Shown: positions 10,869 to 19,807, counted from the stretch's first letter. The stretch is DNA of 64,000 nucleotides from Mycolicibacterium parafortuitum (GCF_010725485.1 NZ_AP022598.1:868001-932000), one strand, 5' to 3'. Notes: generated by a model from the sequence alone, not told the origin. Made by a program: numbers and translations.

Positions 10869-11648
10869 GTGAGTGTTCGGCCATTGCACCAGTCGGTACG
10901 GCCCAGCCCGATCTTCCTGGCGCTGATCGCGGTCACCGCCGCCGGCGGCGCGCTGGCGTGGGCAGCCGCCGACGAGGTCCGCCCGCTGTCCTATGCCGCG
11001 GTGTTCGTGTTCGTCATCTTCGGCTGGCTGGTCACGCTGTGCCTGCACGAGTTCGGCCACGCGTACTCGGCCTACCGGTTCGGCGACCGGGACGTCGCCG
11101 CACGCGGCTACCTGACCCTGAACCCGTTCAAGTACACCCACCCGCTGCTGTCACTGGGCCTGCCGGTGCTGTTCATCGCGCTGGGCGGGATCGGCCTGCC
11201 GGGCGGGGCGGTGTACCTGCGGACCGGATACCTGACCGACCGGCAGAAGACACTGGTCAGCCTCGCCGGGCCGGCGGTCAACCTCGCGTTCGCGGTGCTG
11301 CTGCTCGCCCTGGCCCGGGCGTTCTACGACCCGGCACACGGCGTGTTCTGGGCGGGGGTCGCGTTCCTCGGGTTCCTGCAGGTCACCGCATTCCTGCTGA
11401 ACATGCTGCCGATCCCCGGCCTGGACGGCTACGGCGCGTTGGAGCCGCACCTGAGCCCGGCGAATCAGCGCGCGCTCGCGCCCGCCAAGCAGTGGGGCTT
11501 CGTCATCCTGCTGGTCCTGCTGATCGCGCCGCCGCTGAACCAGTGGTTCTTCGGCGCGGTGTACTGGCTGTTCGAGCTGTCCGGCGTGGACGTGTACCTG
11601 TCGCGGGTCGGCGGCCAGCTGACCCGGTTCTGGTCGGCCTGGCTGTAG
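10869..11648 (+). CDS. Site-2 intramembrane metalloprotease (Rip2/Rv0359-like)
   Basis: A 259-residue M50-family protease that cleaves substrates inside the membrane, often anti-sigma factors. The zinc motif HEFGH (His60, Glu61, His64) lies in a hydrophobic helix, and the third ligand region is NMLPIPGLDGYGAL with Asp186. About six membrane segments are visible and there is no PDZ domain, matching the minimal type. GTG 10869 gives exactly the length I recall for Rv0359 (called Rip2 in M. tuberculosis). Its substrate is not evident from neighbours. Confidence 0.92.
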   Translation: MSVRPLHQSVRPSPIFLALIAVTAAGGALAWAAADEVRPLSYAAVFVFVIFGWLVTLCLHEFGHAYSAYRFGDRDVAARGYLTLNPFKYTHPLLSLGLPVLFIALGGIGLPGGAVYLRTGYLTDRQKTLVSLAGPAVNLAFAVLLLALARAFYDPAHGVFWAGVAFLGFLQVTAFLLNMLPIPGLDGYGALEPHLSPANQRALAPAKQWGFVILLVLLIAPPLNQWFFGAVYWLFELSGVDVYLSRVGGQLTRFWSAWL

Positions 11649-11660
11649 CCCCCTTGCGAC

Positions 11661-11680
11661 ATATGCGTCATTGCGCATAT
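11661..11680. promoter_or_regulatory. Palindromic operator ahead of the metal exporter
   Basis: ATATGCG (11661-11667) and CGCATAT (11674-11680) form a perfect 7-base inverted repeat with a 6-base spacer, ending 10 bases before the exporter ATG. The shape resembles ArsR/SmtB-family metal-sensor operators, although no such regulator is encoded nearby. The short distance to the ATG suggests a nearly leaderless message whose promoter is covered by the site. Confidence 0.6.
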
Positions 11681-11690
11681 ATTCTGGCCC

Positions 11691-12587
11691 ATGGGCGCCG
11701 GACACGATCACAGCCACGGCGGCGACACCAAGGTCTCCCGCATGGTGATCGCCGCGGCGATCCTGACGGTGTTCTTCGTCGTCGAACTCGTCACCGCGCT
11801 GGCCATCGACTCGATCGCGCTGCTGGCCGACGCCGGTCACATGCTCACCGACCTGGTCGCGATGTTCATGGGGCTGACCGCGGTGCTGCTGGCCAGGCGC
11901 GGAAGCACGTCGCCGTCTCGCACCTACGGCTGGCACCGCGCCGAGGTGTTCACCGCGGTCGCGAACGCGGCGCTGCTGCTCGGTGTCGCGGCGTTCATCC
12001 TCTACGAGGCCGTCGAGCGTCTCGGCGACGCGCCGGACATCCCGGGCGTGCCGATGATCGTGGTCGCCGTCGCGGGGCTGACCGCGAACTTCGCGGTCGT
12101 GCTGCTGCTGCGGTCGCACTCGCAGGACAGCCTTGCGGTCAAGGGCGCTTACATGGAGGTCATGGCCGACACGGTCGGCAGCATCGGGGTGCTGATCGCC
12201 GGCATCGTCACCGTCACCACCAACTGGCCGTACGCCGATGTCGTCGTCGCCGTCCTGGTCGCACTATGGGTGCTGCCGCGCGCGATCGCACTGGCCCGCG
12301 CGGCGCTGCGCATCCTGTCGGAGTCCTCCCCCAGCCACATCGACGTCGACGAACTGCGCGCCGCGCTGTGCGCGGTGGACGGGGTAACCGAGGTGCACGA
12401 CCTGCACGTGTGGACGCTGGTGCCTGGCAAGGACATGGTCACCGCGCATCTGACCAGCGTGCGCGACTCAGCCGCGGTGCTCGACGACGCGCGCGCGGTG
12501 CTGACCGCCCGCGGGCTCGGGCACGCGACCGTGCAGGTCGAGCCGCCCGACAGCGCGGCCGACTGTGAGTGCGAGAGCCAGGCCTGA
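11691..12587 (+). CDS. CDF-family metal efflux transporter
   Basis: A 298-residue cation diffusion facilitator exporting divalent metal, probably Zn2+, in exchange for protons. It has a His-rich N-terminus (HDHSHGG), six TM helices and a C-terminal cytoplasmic ferredoxin-like domain (about residues 207-290) with VHDLHVWTL. The TM2 metal site is intact (Asp47, His50, Asp54 in DAGHMLTD). In TM5 the usual HxxxD reads EVMAD, with Glu156 in place of His. I recall a zinc exporter called ZitA in this chromosomal neighbourhood of M. smegmatis, but identity is not certain. The tail CECESQA adds two cysteines. Confidence 0.93.
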   Translation: MGAGHDHSHGGDTKVSRMVIAAAILTVFFVVELVTALAIDSIALLADAGHMLTDLVAMFMGLTAVLLARRGSTSPSRTYGWHRAEVFTAVANAALLLGVAAFILYEAVERLGDAPDIPGVPMIVVAVAGLTANFAVVLLLRSHSQDSLAVKGAYMEVMADTVGSIGVLIAGIVTVTTNWPYADVVVAVLVALWVLPRAIALARAALRILSESSPSHIDVDELRAALCAVDGVTEVHDLHVWTLVPGKDMVTAHLTSVRDSAAVLDDARAVLTARGLGHATVQVEPPDSAADCECESQA

Positions 12588-12592
12588 GTTTC

Positions 12593-13018
12593 TCAGGCCA
12601 GCCCGAGTTCGGCGCGGGCGGCCGGGTCGCAGTCGTCGAGCAGATCGAGGCAACGCTGGTATTCGGGGGTCTCGCCGATCGCTTCCGCGGCGCGGGCCAG
12701 CGCGGCGACGCACCGCAGGAAACCGTGGTTGGGTTCGTGCGAGATCGGCACCGGGCCGAATCCCTTCCACCCGTTACGGCGCAGCGCATCAAGGCCGCGG
12801 TGGTAGCCGGTGCGGGCGTACGCGTAGGCGGTGACGGCCTGATCGTCGGCCAGCGCCTGCTCGGCGAGCACTGCCCACGCGATCGATGCGGCCGGGTGCG
12901 CCGCGGCGACGATCGACGGGTTCTCGTTGGCCTCCAACTCGGCCTCGGCGGCAGGATCGCCGGGCAGCAGCACAGGTTCCGGTCCGAGGAGATCACCCAT
13001 CCGTGTCATGGAACCCAT
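12593..13018 (-). CDS. DUF3151 protein (Rv0360c-like)
   Basis: A 141-residue soluble helical protein matching the conserved actinobacterial DUF3151 group. Typical pieces are GDLLGPEPVLLPGD near the N-terminus and HRGLDALRRNGWKGFGPVPISHEPNHGFLR in two parts mid-protein; the helix-repeat appearance recalls TPR folds. Start choice is open: ATG 13018, 13009 or 13000, the later ones fitting the conserved GDLLGP start better. It ends six bases after the convergent CDF gene. No biochemical role is known to me. Confidence 0.88.
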   Translation of the reverse strand: MGSMTRMGDLLGPEPVLLPGDPAAEAELEANENPSIVAAAHPAASIAWAVLAEQALADDQAVTAYAYARTGYHRGLDALRRNGWKGFGPVPISHEPNHGFLRCVAALARAAEAIGETPEYQRCLDLLDDCDPAARAELGLA

Positions 13019-13071
13019 TGTGCCGTGCGGCTACCGCCGACCGGCACCGCGGATCGCTAAGCTTCCGCAAT

Positions 13072-13881
13072 ATGTCGAACGCAGAAGGTCCTGACGACTC
13101 GGACGACACCACCGCCGAATCATCCGCGGACGCCGAGACCGAGGTTCTGCCCGGCACCGACCCCGAGCACGAACCCGCCACCGAGGTGTTCGCCCCCGCC
13201 GAACCCCAGGGCGACGAACCCGACACCGACCAGCCCGGCGAGCGCCGCTTCACCGCGCCGTCTGGTTTCGACGCGGGTTCCACCCAGGTGATCAACCGCC
13301 CGAACGACCCTGCGACCGAGGCGTTCACGGTTCGGGATCCCGGCAACGCGCCGACCGAGGCTTTCGCCGCCCAGAAACCGGTTGCGCCGCAGATGATCCC
13401 GCCGCGCGGCGACGCCCCCAAACCACCCAAGACCGCGCGCCGCAACTGGGGGTGGGTGATCGCGATCATCGTGGTGATCGCGGCGCTGGCCGCCGTCGCG
13501 GTGGTCGGCACCATCCTGCTGACCCGGGGTTCGGCGTCGACGGTGTCCCAGGAGGACGCCGTACGCAGCACGATCCAGAACTACGACGCCGCGATCGAGA
13601 AGGGTGATCTCGCGACGCTGCGCAGCATCACCTGCGGCGCCACCGCCGAGGGCTACAACAACATCGACGACAAGAAGTGGGCCGATACGCACCGCCGGGT
13701 GGCCCAGGCCGGGCGCTACCCCGTCGTCGCCAGTATCGACCAGGTCGTGGTCAACGGCGACCACGCCGAGGCCAACGTCACCACGTTCATGGCCTACGCC
13801 CCGCAGACCCGCTCCACCCGCAGCTTCGACCTGCAGTTCCGCGACGACCAGTGGAAGGTCTGCCAGGCCCCGAACTCCTGA
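13072..13881 (+). CDS. Single-pass membrane protein with extracytoplasmic domain (Rv0361-like)
   Basis: A 269-residue protein with an acidic, low-complexity cytoplasmic part (1-125), one TM helix (127-150), and a C-terminal domain of about 115 residues outside. That domain (SQEDAVRSTIQNYDAAIEKGD ... FDLQFRDDQWKVC, shown in part) looks like the NTF2/DUF4878-type fold of many mycobacterial membrane proteins. The cytoplasmic part repeats a TE[VA][LF] motif around residues 23, 37, 82 and 95, plus TQVI at 71. Such Thr motifs resemble Ser/Thr-kinase targets, which is a guess. ATG 13072 overlaps a TAT-rich promoter-like segment. Confidence 0.85.
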   Translation: MSNAEGPDDSDDTTAESSADAETEVLPGTDPEHEPATEVFAPAEPQGDEPDTDQPGERRFTAPSGFDAGSTQVINRPNDPATEAFTVRDPGNAPTEAFAAQKPVAPQMIPPRGDAPKPPKTARRNWGWVIAIIVVIAALAAVAVVGTILLTRGSASTVSQEDAVRSTIQNYDAAIEKGDLATLRSITCGATAEGYNNIDDKKWADTHRRVAQAGRYPVVASIDQVVVNGDHAEANVTTFMAYAPQTRSTRSFDLQFRDDQWKVCQAPNS

Positions 13882-13908
13882 CCCCGTCGCCGGGTCCCCC
13901 GCCGGGCC

Positions 13909-14946
13909 TCAGCCCGCGGACACACTCCGGCCCGCGCTGTGCAGGTCGTTGCACGCCTCGACCACCCGCTCGCTCATCGAGGCCTCGGCCTTCTTGAAGT
14001 AGCTGCGCGGGTCGTAGACCTTCTTGTTGCCGACCTCGCCGTCGACCTTGAGCACCCCGTCGTAGTTGGCGAACATATGGCCGGCGATGGGCCGGGTGAA
14101 CGCGTACTGGGTATCGGTGTCGACGTTCATCTTGACCACGCCATAGCGCAGCGAATCCTCGATCTCGGACTTCAACGAGCCTGAGCCGCCGTGGAATACG
14201 AAGTCGAACGGCTTGGAGCCCTCGGGCAGGCCGAGCTTGGCCGACGCGACCCGCTGTCCTTCGGCGAGCACCTCGGGCTTGAGTTTGACGTTGCCCGGCT
14301 TGTAGACGCCGTGCACGTTGCCGAACGTCGCGGCCAGCAGGTACTTGCCGTGCTCGCCGGTGCCGAGCGCCTCGATGGTCTTCTCGAAGTCCTCGGGCGT
14401 GGTGTAGAGCTTGTCGTTGATCTCAGCCTCGACGCCGTCCTCCTCACCGCCGACGACGCCGATCTCGATCTCCAGGATGATCTTGGCCGCGGCGGCCTGC
14501 TTGAGCAGCTCCTGGGCGATCGACAGGTTCTCGTCGATCGGCACCGCCGAACCGTCCCACATATGCGACTGGAACAGCGGATTGCCGCCCGCCCGCACCC
14601 GCTCCGCCGAGATCGCCAGCAGCGGGCGCACGTAGGTGTCCAGCTTGTCCTTCGGGCAGTGATCGGTGTGCAGCGCGACGGTGATCGGGTATTTCTCGGC
14701 GATCACATGCGCGAACTCGGCGAGCGCGACCGCACCGGTGACCATGTCCTTGACACCGAGCCCGGACGCGAATTCCGCTCCGCCGGTGGAGAATTGGATG
14801 ATCCCGTCAGAGCCGGCGTCGGCGAAACCCTTGATGGCGGCGTTGACGCTCTCCGAGCCGACGCAGTTGATCGCGGGAAACGCGAACGAATGTTCCTTGG
14901 CGCGGCCCAACATCTCGGCGTAGACCTCGGGGGTGGCGATGGGCAT
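13909..14946 (-). CDS. fba: Class II fructose-bisphosphate aldolase
   Basis: This zinc enzyme interconverts fructose-1,6-bisphosphate with DHAP and glyceraldehyde-3-phosphate in glycolysis and gluconeogenesis. The length (345 residues) and sequence fit the mycobacterial Fba. The zinc/catalytic segment ALHTDHCPKD carries His93, Asp95 and His96. The EIEIGVVGGEEDGVE block and the phosphate-binding FVFHGGSGS and NVDTDTQYAF loops are intact. It is the only aldolase visible here and is expected to be essential. Confidence 0.98.
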   Translation of the reverse strand: MPIATPEVYAEMLGRAKEHSFAFPAINCVGSESVNAAIKGFADAGSDGIIQFSTGGAEFASGLGVKDMVTGAVALAEFAHVIAEKYPITVALHTDHCPKDKLDTYVRPLLAISAERVRAGGNPLFQSHMWDGSAVPIDENLSIAQELLKQAAAAKIILEIEIGVVGGEEDGVEAEINDKLYTTPEDFEKTIEALGTGEHGKYLLAATFGNVHGVYKPGNVKLKPEVLAEGQRVASAKLGLPEGSKPFDFVFHGGSGSLKSEIEDSLRYGVVKMNVDTDTQYAFTRPIAGHMFANYDGVLKVDGEVGNKKVYDPRSYFKKAEASMSERVVEACNDLHSAGRSVSAG

Positions 14947-14997
14947 GGCGTTCCTCTCGACCGGCGTTGGGGAAAGTATGTCAAGTTCCGCGCATGA

Positions 14998-16023
14998 TCA
15001 CACCGTCAGGACCCGGCGGTATCTGGCGCGGCCCTCATCCATCGCCGCGAACGCCTCGGCGGCCTCGGCCAACGGCTGCTCCTCGATCTGGGCCCGCACC
15101 CCCGACAGCAGCGCGAAGTGCAGCGTCTCCTCGACGTCGCGCGCGGTGCCCGACGGATGCCCGACCACCGACAGTCCGTTGTTGATCAGGTCCAGCGGGC
15201 TGATCGGCAGGTTCTCGCCGGTGACGCCGACGACCACGAGTTCACCGCTCGGGCCGAGCCCGCCGACGGTCGCCGCCATCGCGGCCGCGTTGTTGGCGGT
15301 GGCCAGCACCACCGCGGCCCCGCCCAGCTTCTGCAACTCCGCGGCCACGTCCTGGGCGGTGGAGTCGATGTAGTGGTGGGCGCCCAGCGCGACGGCCTCG
15401 TCGGCCTTACCGGTGCCGCGCGCGATCGCGACCGTCTCGAATCCCATCGCCCGCGACCACTGCACCCCGAGGTGTCCGAGCCCGCCGACACCGAGGACGG
15501 CGACCAGGTCACCGGCCTTCGCGCGGGTCTGGCGCAGCCCGTTGAACGTCGTCACCCCGGCGCAGCCCATCGGCGCCGCCTCGGCGAACGACAACCCGTC
15601 GGGGATCCGCGCCAGCGCGGTCCACGGCACCGTCACCGACTCGGCGTAGCCGCCCGGGTAGTGCCAGCTCGGCACCTGCAGCCGCTCGCACTGCATGAAG
15701 AAGCCCCTGCGGCACGGCACGCAGCGGTTGCAGTTGCCGCCGAACCAGCCGACGGCGACGCGGTCGCCGACCGAGAAGTCCTCGACGCCGTCGCCGACCT
15801 CGGCCACGGTCCCGGCGATCTCGTGCCCCAGCGTCAGCGGCCATTGCATCCCGGGGAAATGGCCGGCGTGGAACTCCCGATCCGTGCCACACACCCCGCA
15901 CGCCTTGACCGCGAGACGGACGTGACCGGGCGGTGGCGGCTGGGTTTCGACCTCGACGAGAGTGAGTTCGGCGTCGGCGGCGGCAACGTGGACGGCCACG
16001 TGGGTGGGCTTGTCGGTGGGCAT
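14998..16023 (-). CDS. Zinc-dependent alcohol dehydrogenase
   Basis: A 341-residue medium-chain dehydrogenase. The catalytic-zinc site is ACGVCGTD (Cys42/Cys45) followed by GHEIAG. The structural-zinc lobe has four cysteines in NCNRCVPCRRGFFMQC. The nucleotide fold has GVGGLGHLGVQ. This pattern is that of AdhA/AdhP-like or YqhD-unrelated broad-range alcohol/aldehyde reductases. ATG 16023 is chosen because upstream codons lie in the promoter space shared with the divergent DedA gene (43 bases between starts). The physiological substrate is unknown. Confidence 0.93.
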   Translation of the reverse strand: MPTDKPTHVAVHVAAADAELTLVEVETQPPPPGHVRLAVKACGVCGTDREFHAGHFPGMQWPLTLGHEIAGTVAEVGDGVEDFSVGDRVAVGWFGGNCNRCVPCRRGFFMQCERLQVPSWHYPGGYAESVTVPWTALARIPDGLSFAEAAPMGCAGVTTFNGLRQTRAKAGDLVAVLGVGGLGHLGVQWSRAMGFETVAIARGTGKADEAVALGAHHYIDSTAQDVAAELQKLGGAAVVLATANNAAAMAATVGGLGPSGELVVVGVTGENLPISPLDLINNGLSVVGHPSGTARDVEETLHFALLSGVRAQIEEQPLAEAAEAFAAMDEGRARYRRVLTV

Positions 16024-16066
16024 GGCCCAGCCTAAGCCGGATACGCCGCCGGTACCCTTGAAAACC

Positions 16067-16777
16067 GTGGTCGTCGACAATCTCGCGCTGATGCCCGATT
16101 TCCTTGACCCGATCAACCTCCTCAGTTACTTCGGCACCTGGGCGTTGATCGGCCTTCTCGTGGTCGTCTTCGTCGAGTCCGGCGTGCTGTTCCCGGTGCT
16201 GCCCGGCGACTCACTGCTGTTCGTCGCGGGCATGCTGGCGGCGGGCATCTCGGCGCAGTCGGCGGAGGGCAACACCGCACAGGTCAACTTCCAGCTGTGG
16301 CAGCTGCTGCTGTTCATCCCGATCGCGGCGATCCTCGGCGCGCAGGTCGGATATTGGATCGGGCGCAACGTCGGCACCGCCATGTTCAAACCGAACGCGC
16401 GGTTCCTCAAACAGCGCTACCTCGACGAGGCGCATCTGTTCTTCGAACAGCGCGGCCCGTTCGCGATCGTGATCGCGCGCTTCGTGCCGATCGTGCGCAC
16501 GCTGGCGCCGATCACCGCCGGTGCGGCGAAGATGAACTACGCGGTGTTCACCATCTACAACGCCGTCGGCGCCGTCGTCTGGGGTGCCGGCCTGACGCTT
16601 CTCGGCTACTGGCTGGGCCGTATCGAGATCATCCAGAAGCTGCTCGAGCCGATCGTGATCGCGATCGTCATCGTGTCCGTGCTGCCGATCGCGTTCGAGT
16701 GGTACAAGCGCCGTAAGGCCGCCAAGCAGGCGGGCATCCCCACCCCGCCGATGGAAGCCGGCGAGCAGGCGAGCTAA
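16067..16777 (+). CDS. DedA/SNARE-associated family membrane protein (Rv0364-like)
   Basis: A 236-residue integral membrane protein. The re-entrant segment FVESGVLFPVLPGDSLLF and the signature IVIARFVPIVRTLAPITAGA define the DedA family. Members act as proton-dependent lipid-carrier flippases or envelope-homeostasis factors (undecaprenyl phosphate and phospholipid scrambling have been shown for some). The basic tail EWYKRRKAAKQ is cytoplasmic. Start: GTG 16067, with ATG 16091 as alternative. The 3' end overlaps the convergent nhaA gene by four bases. Confidence 0.9.
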   Translation: MVVDNLALMPDFLDPINLLSYFGTWALIGLLVVVFVESGVLFPVLPGDSLLFVAGMLAAGISAQSAEGNTAQVNFQLWQLLLFIPIAAILGAQVGYWIGRNVGTAMFKPNARFLKQRYLDEAHLFFEQRGPFAIVIARFVPIVRTLAPITAGAAKMNYAVFTIYNAVGAVVWGAGLTLLGYWLGRIEIIQKLLEPIVIAIVIVSVLPIAFEWYKRRKAAKQAGIPTPPMEAGEQAS

Positions 16778-18642
16778 CCGCGCGCCTGCTCCAGCGCGCG
16801 GATCAGACTGGCGGCATCCCACGGCCCCCTGTGCCGCTTGCCGTTGACGAACAGCGTCGGCGTCGCGTTCAGATCCATCTCCTCGGCGTCCTCGGCGTCG
16901 TCGGTCACCCGGTGCAGCACCTTCTTCGCATGCACCCGCACGTCCTGGTCGAACTGCTCGATGTCGCAGTTGACCGCGACCGCGTAGCGGTAGATGTCCG
17001 ACCACTCCAGATCGTCCTGATGCTCGAACAACTCGTGCGCCATCTCCCAGAATTTGCCCTGCAGTGCCGCCGCCTCACTGGCCCGGGCGGCGTCGAACGC
17101 GCGCGGATGCGCCCGTTCCAACGGGAAGTGCCGCCACACGTAGAGCAGGTCGTCGCCGAAGTGCGCGCGCACCTCGTCGATGGCGCCGGTGACCCGGCTG
17201 CAGAACGGGCACTCGAAGTCGCCGTACTCGACGAGCGTCAGCGGCGCGTCGGCGCGGCCGCGGACATGGTCGCGCTCCGGGTCGATCGGCCGCAGCAGCT
17301 TCATGCCGACCGGTTCGGGCGGGCTGAGCCGGTCGGTGAGCCGGAAGATCGCCCAGCCCAGCGCGAACGCGATCACCGAAGCGGCGAGCACGCCGATACG
17401 GGCCTGGTCCTGCCGGCCCGGGTCGTCGATCGCGATGTCGACGATGAACAACGAGATCGTGAAGCCGATCCCCGACAGCGCCGCGCCGCCGGCGATCCGG
17501 CGCAGTGTCAGCCCCGGTGCCAACTGGCCGAGACCGGTGCGGCGGATCAGCCAGGTCGCGCCGGTGATGCCGAAGAACTTGCCCAGCACCAGACCGGCGA
17601 CGATGCCCCAGGTCAGCGGTGAGCGCAGCGCCGTGGACAGCGACTGCGCGTCCAGCAGCACGCCGGCGTTGACCAACGCGAACAGCGGCAGGATCACGAA
17701 CGACACGGTCGGGCCGACAGCGGTCTGCAGCCGCTCGTTGATCGAGATGGACTCGCGCAGCGACCGGCTCGCCGCACGCGCGTACTGCGAGTTCGGCGAC
17801 TGCCGGAACGCGCGGATCTGTTCGACCGCCTTCTCCACGGGGCGACGCTCCGGGGTGAACACCGGGATCAGCAGTGCGACGGCGACCCCGGCCAGCGTCG
17901 GGTGGATGCCCGCCAGGTACAGCGCGATCCACAGCGACACCCCCAGACCCGCGTAGGCCGGGCCGTGCGCGGCGGGCAGATACCGCACCAGCGCAAGGGC
18001 GGCGATCAGCGCTACCGACACCACCAGCGGGCCGACCTGGATGCTGTCGGAGTAGAACACCGCGATCGCGATCAGCGCGCCGACGTCGTCGACGACCGCG
18101 AGGGTGAGCAGGAACAGCCGCACCCGCGCCGGGAACATCGGCTTGATGATCGCCAGCGCGCCGACCAGGAACGCGGTGTCGGTGGAGATCACCACGCCCC
18201 ACGCGTGCGCGTTCTCACCGGACGGGTTGAACGCGAGGAAGACCACGGCGGGAAGCACCAGCCCGGCGGCGGCCGCGACCACCGGCACGGCGGCCCTGGA
18301 GCGGTCGGTCAGCTCACCGACGGTGAACTCGCGGGTCACCTCGAGGCCGACGATGAAGAAGAAGAACGTCATCAACCCGTCGTTGACGATGTGCTTGACC
18401 GTCATCTCGAAGTGGTGGGTGCCGATCATCACCCCGACGTGGGTGTCCAGCAGCGCCGAATAGGTATGCGCCCAGGGCGAATTCGCCCACAGGATGGCGA
18501 TGACGGTGAAGGTCAGCAGCAGCGCTGCCGCGGAGTTGTCGGTGGTCTTGGTGGCCTTGCTGCCCCGGCGCAGCCGTGACGGCAGCAGCGGAAAGCCGCG
18601 CTGGGCAGCCGGATCGGCCCGGACCGGGTCAGTCACGCTCAC
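16774..18642 (-). CDS. nhaA: NhaA Na+/H+ antiporter fused to a DsbA-type thioredoxin domain
   Basis: A 622-residue two-domain protein. Residues 30-440 are a full NhaA antiporter with the ion-site residues Asp155 (STDTAF), Asp185-Asp186 (AVVDDVGAL) and Lys355 (GKFFGITG). Residues 455-620 form a DsbA/FrnE-like thioredoxin domain with active site CPFC (478-481) and the cis-Pro loop ATPTLFVNGKR. Such fusions occur in actinobacteria, but the role of the redox domain is not established. With twelve TM helices the domain should be cytoplasmic, unusual for a DsbA oxidase. The start overlaps the GH76 stop by 14 bases. Confidence 0.95.
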   Translation of the reverse strand: MSVTDPVRADPAAQRGFPLLPSRLRRGSKATKTTDNSAAALLLTFTVIAILWANSPWAHTYSALLDTHVGVMIGTHHFEMTVKHIVNDGLMTFFFFIVGLEVTREFTVGELTDRSRAAVPVVAAAAGLVLPAVVFLAFNPSGENAHAWGVVISTDTAFLVGALAIIKPMFPARVRLFLLTLAVVDDVGALIAIAVFYSDSIQVGPLVVSVALIAALALVRYLPAAHGPAYAGLGVSLWIALYLAGIHPTLAGVAVALLIPVFTPERRPVEKAVEQIRAFRQSPNSQYARAASRSLRESISINERLQTAVGPTVSFVILPLFALVNAGVLLDAQSLSTALRSPLTWGIVAGLVLGKFFGITGATWLIRRTGLGQLAPGLTLRRIAGGAALSGIGFTISLFIVDIAIDDPGRQDQARIGVLAASVIAFALGWAIFRLTDRLSPPEPVGMKLLRPIDPERDHVRGRADAPLTLVEYGDFECPFCSRVTGAIDEVRAHFGDDLLYVWRHFPLERAHPRAFDAARASEAAALQGKFWEMAHELFEHQDDLEWSDIYRYAVAVNCDIEQFDQDVRVHAKKVLHRVTDDAEDAEEMDLNATPTLFVNGKRHRGPWDAASLIRALEQARG

Positions 18643-19753
18643 CTGCGGTCACAACGCACGCGGCTTCCATAAGCATCCAACCTGCCAGCTGCACCGAAAG
18701 ATCCCGCTCGGGGATCGCCGAGGAGTTGACCGCGCCCTCGACGAACTGCGCGTCCGCGGTGCCGGCGGTCGGGATCTCGGCCGCTCGCTCCCAGAAGGCT
18801 CCGAACAGCGGCAGCCCGTCGACGCTCTGACGGTTGTCCCACGCCGTCCGGGCCGACGCGAGCACCAGTTCGCGCGCGGTGTCGCGCGCCGCCGCGTCCT
18901 CGGCGGCGTCGCCGGGCAGTGCCGTCGCCACCAGCGCCAGGTAGCGGGCGAGGATGCCGTGGAACAGTCCCCCGTCGCCGCCGCCCGCGCCCTTGAGCAC
19001 CCCGTTCGGCGCCATGTGTTCGGCGACCGCCGCGACGAGCCGGTGCACGCGGGCGGCGTGCCGGGGGTCGCGGGTGCGTGCCGCGAGTTCGGTCTCGGCG
19101 CCGAGCACCACTCCCTGGCAGTAGGTGTACTGCGCGCGGACCAGGGAACCGCCCTGGATGCCGTCGAACACCAGGTGGGTGTCGGGGTCGATCAGGGTCT
19201 CGTCGATCCAGTCGGCCATCTGCTGGGCACGGCGCAGGGGTTCGCCCAGCGACGAGAGGTGCCGGGCCAGGAAGATCGCGGCGGGGCCATTGGCCGGCGC
19301 GTTGAAGAACTGGTCCTGCTTGCGCCACGGGATGCCGCCGCCGTCCTCGGGGACCCATGAGGTCAGGAACTGCTCGGTCAGGGTGGCCAGCGCCCGCGGG
19401 CGCCCGACGCCGGTGCAACGTTGTGCGCGCTCCAGCGACAGCGCCAGCCAGGCCATGTCGTCGTAATAGCTGTTGGTCCACCGGCCGACGTTGCGCAGCC
19501 GGTGCCCGCGGATCTGGCGGGTGATCCTGGCCAGGCGCGTCGGGTCGGGGTCACGGAGCTGCGCGTCGACGAGGTTGTCCAGCAGGTGGGCCTGCCACCA
19601 GTAGTGCCAGGTGCCGAACCGCCGCTGCCGGGTGGTCGCGGGCCAGGCCACCACGCCGAGCTGGGTTCCGGGCAGCCCCCAGAGCCGCCTGAGGTGACGT
19701 GTGGTGATGGCGGCTTCGGCGCTTGCGGCGCGGTTGGCCCACATCTGGTCCAT
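18629..19753 (-). CDS. GH76 family glycoside hydrolase (Rv0365c-like)
   Basis: A 374-residue (alpha/alpha)6-barrel protein of the GH76 family, whose known members are endo-alpha-1,6-mannanases. The hallmark Asp pair lies in SYYDDMAWLAL (Asp98-Asp99). Other barrel pieces are KQDQFFNAPANGPAAIF and FDGIQGG. There is no signal peptide, so unlike fungal relatives it seems cytoplasmic. In mycobacteria a mannoside such as a lipomannan or PIM fragment is a plausible substrate, but this is inference. It is divergent from a TetR gene and upstream of, and overlapping, nhaA. Confidence 0.88.
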   Translation of the reverse strand: MDQMWANRAASAEAAITTRHLRRLWGLPGTQLGVVAWPATTRQRRFGTWHYWWQAHLLDNLVDAQLRDPDPTRLARITRQIRGHRLRNVGRWTNSYYDDMAWLALSLERAQRCTGVGRPRALATLTEQFLTSWVPEDGGGIPWRKQDQFFNAPANGPAAIFLARHLSSLGEPLRRAQQMADWIDETLIDPDTHLVFDGIQGGSLVRAQYTYCQGVVLGAETELAARTRDPRHAARVHRLVAAVAEHMAPNGVLKGAGGGDGGLFHGILARYLALVATALPGDAAEDAAARDTARELVLASARTAWDNRQSVDGLPLFGAFWERAAEIPTAGTADAQFVEGAVNSSAIPERDLSVQLAGWMLMEAACVVTAGERD

Positions 19754-19789
19754 GGCGTTGATCCTGCCCTATGGACGGCCCCACAGCCA

Positions 19790-19807
19790 TGAGACAAATA
19801 TGTCTCA
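19790..19807. promoter_or_regulatory. TetR operator palindrome
   Basis: TGAGACA (19790-19796) and TGTCTCA (19801-19807) form a perfect inverted repeat with spacer AATA. A third related half-site, TGAGATAC, follows at once. The site lies 20 bases before the tetR ATG and 37 bases before the divergent GH76 start, so the regulator may control itself, the efflux pump and possibly the hydrolase. Confidence 0.7.
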
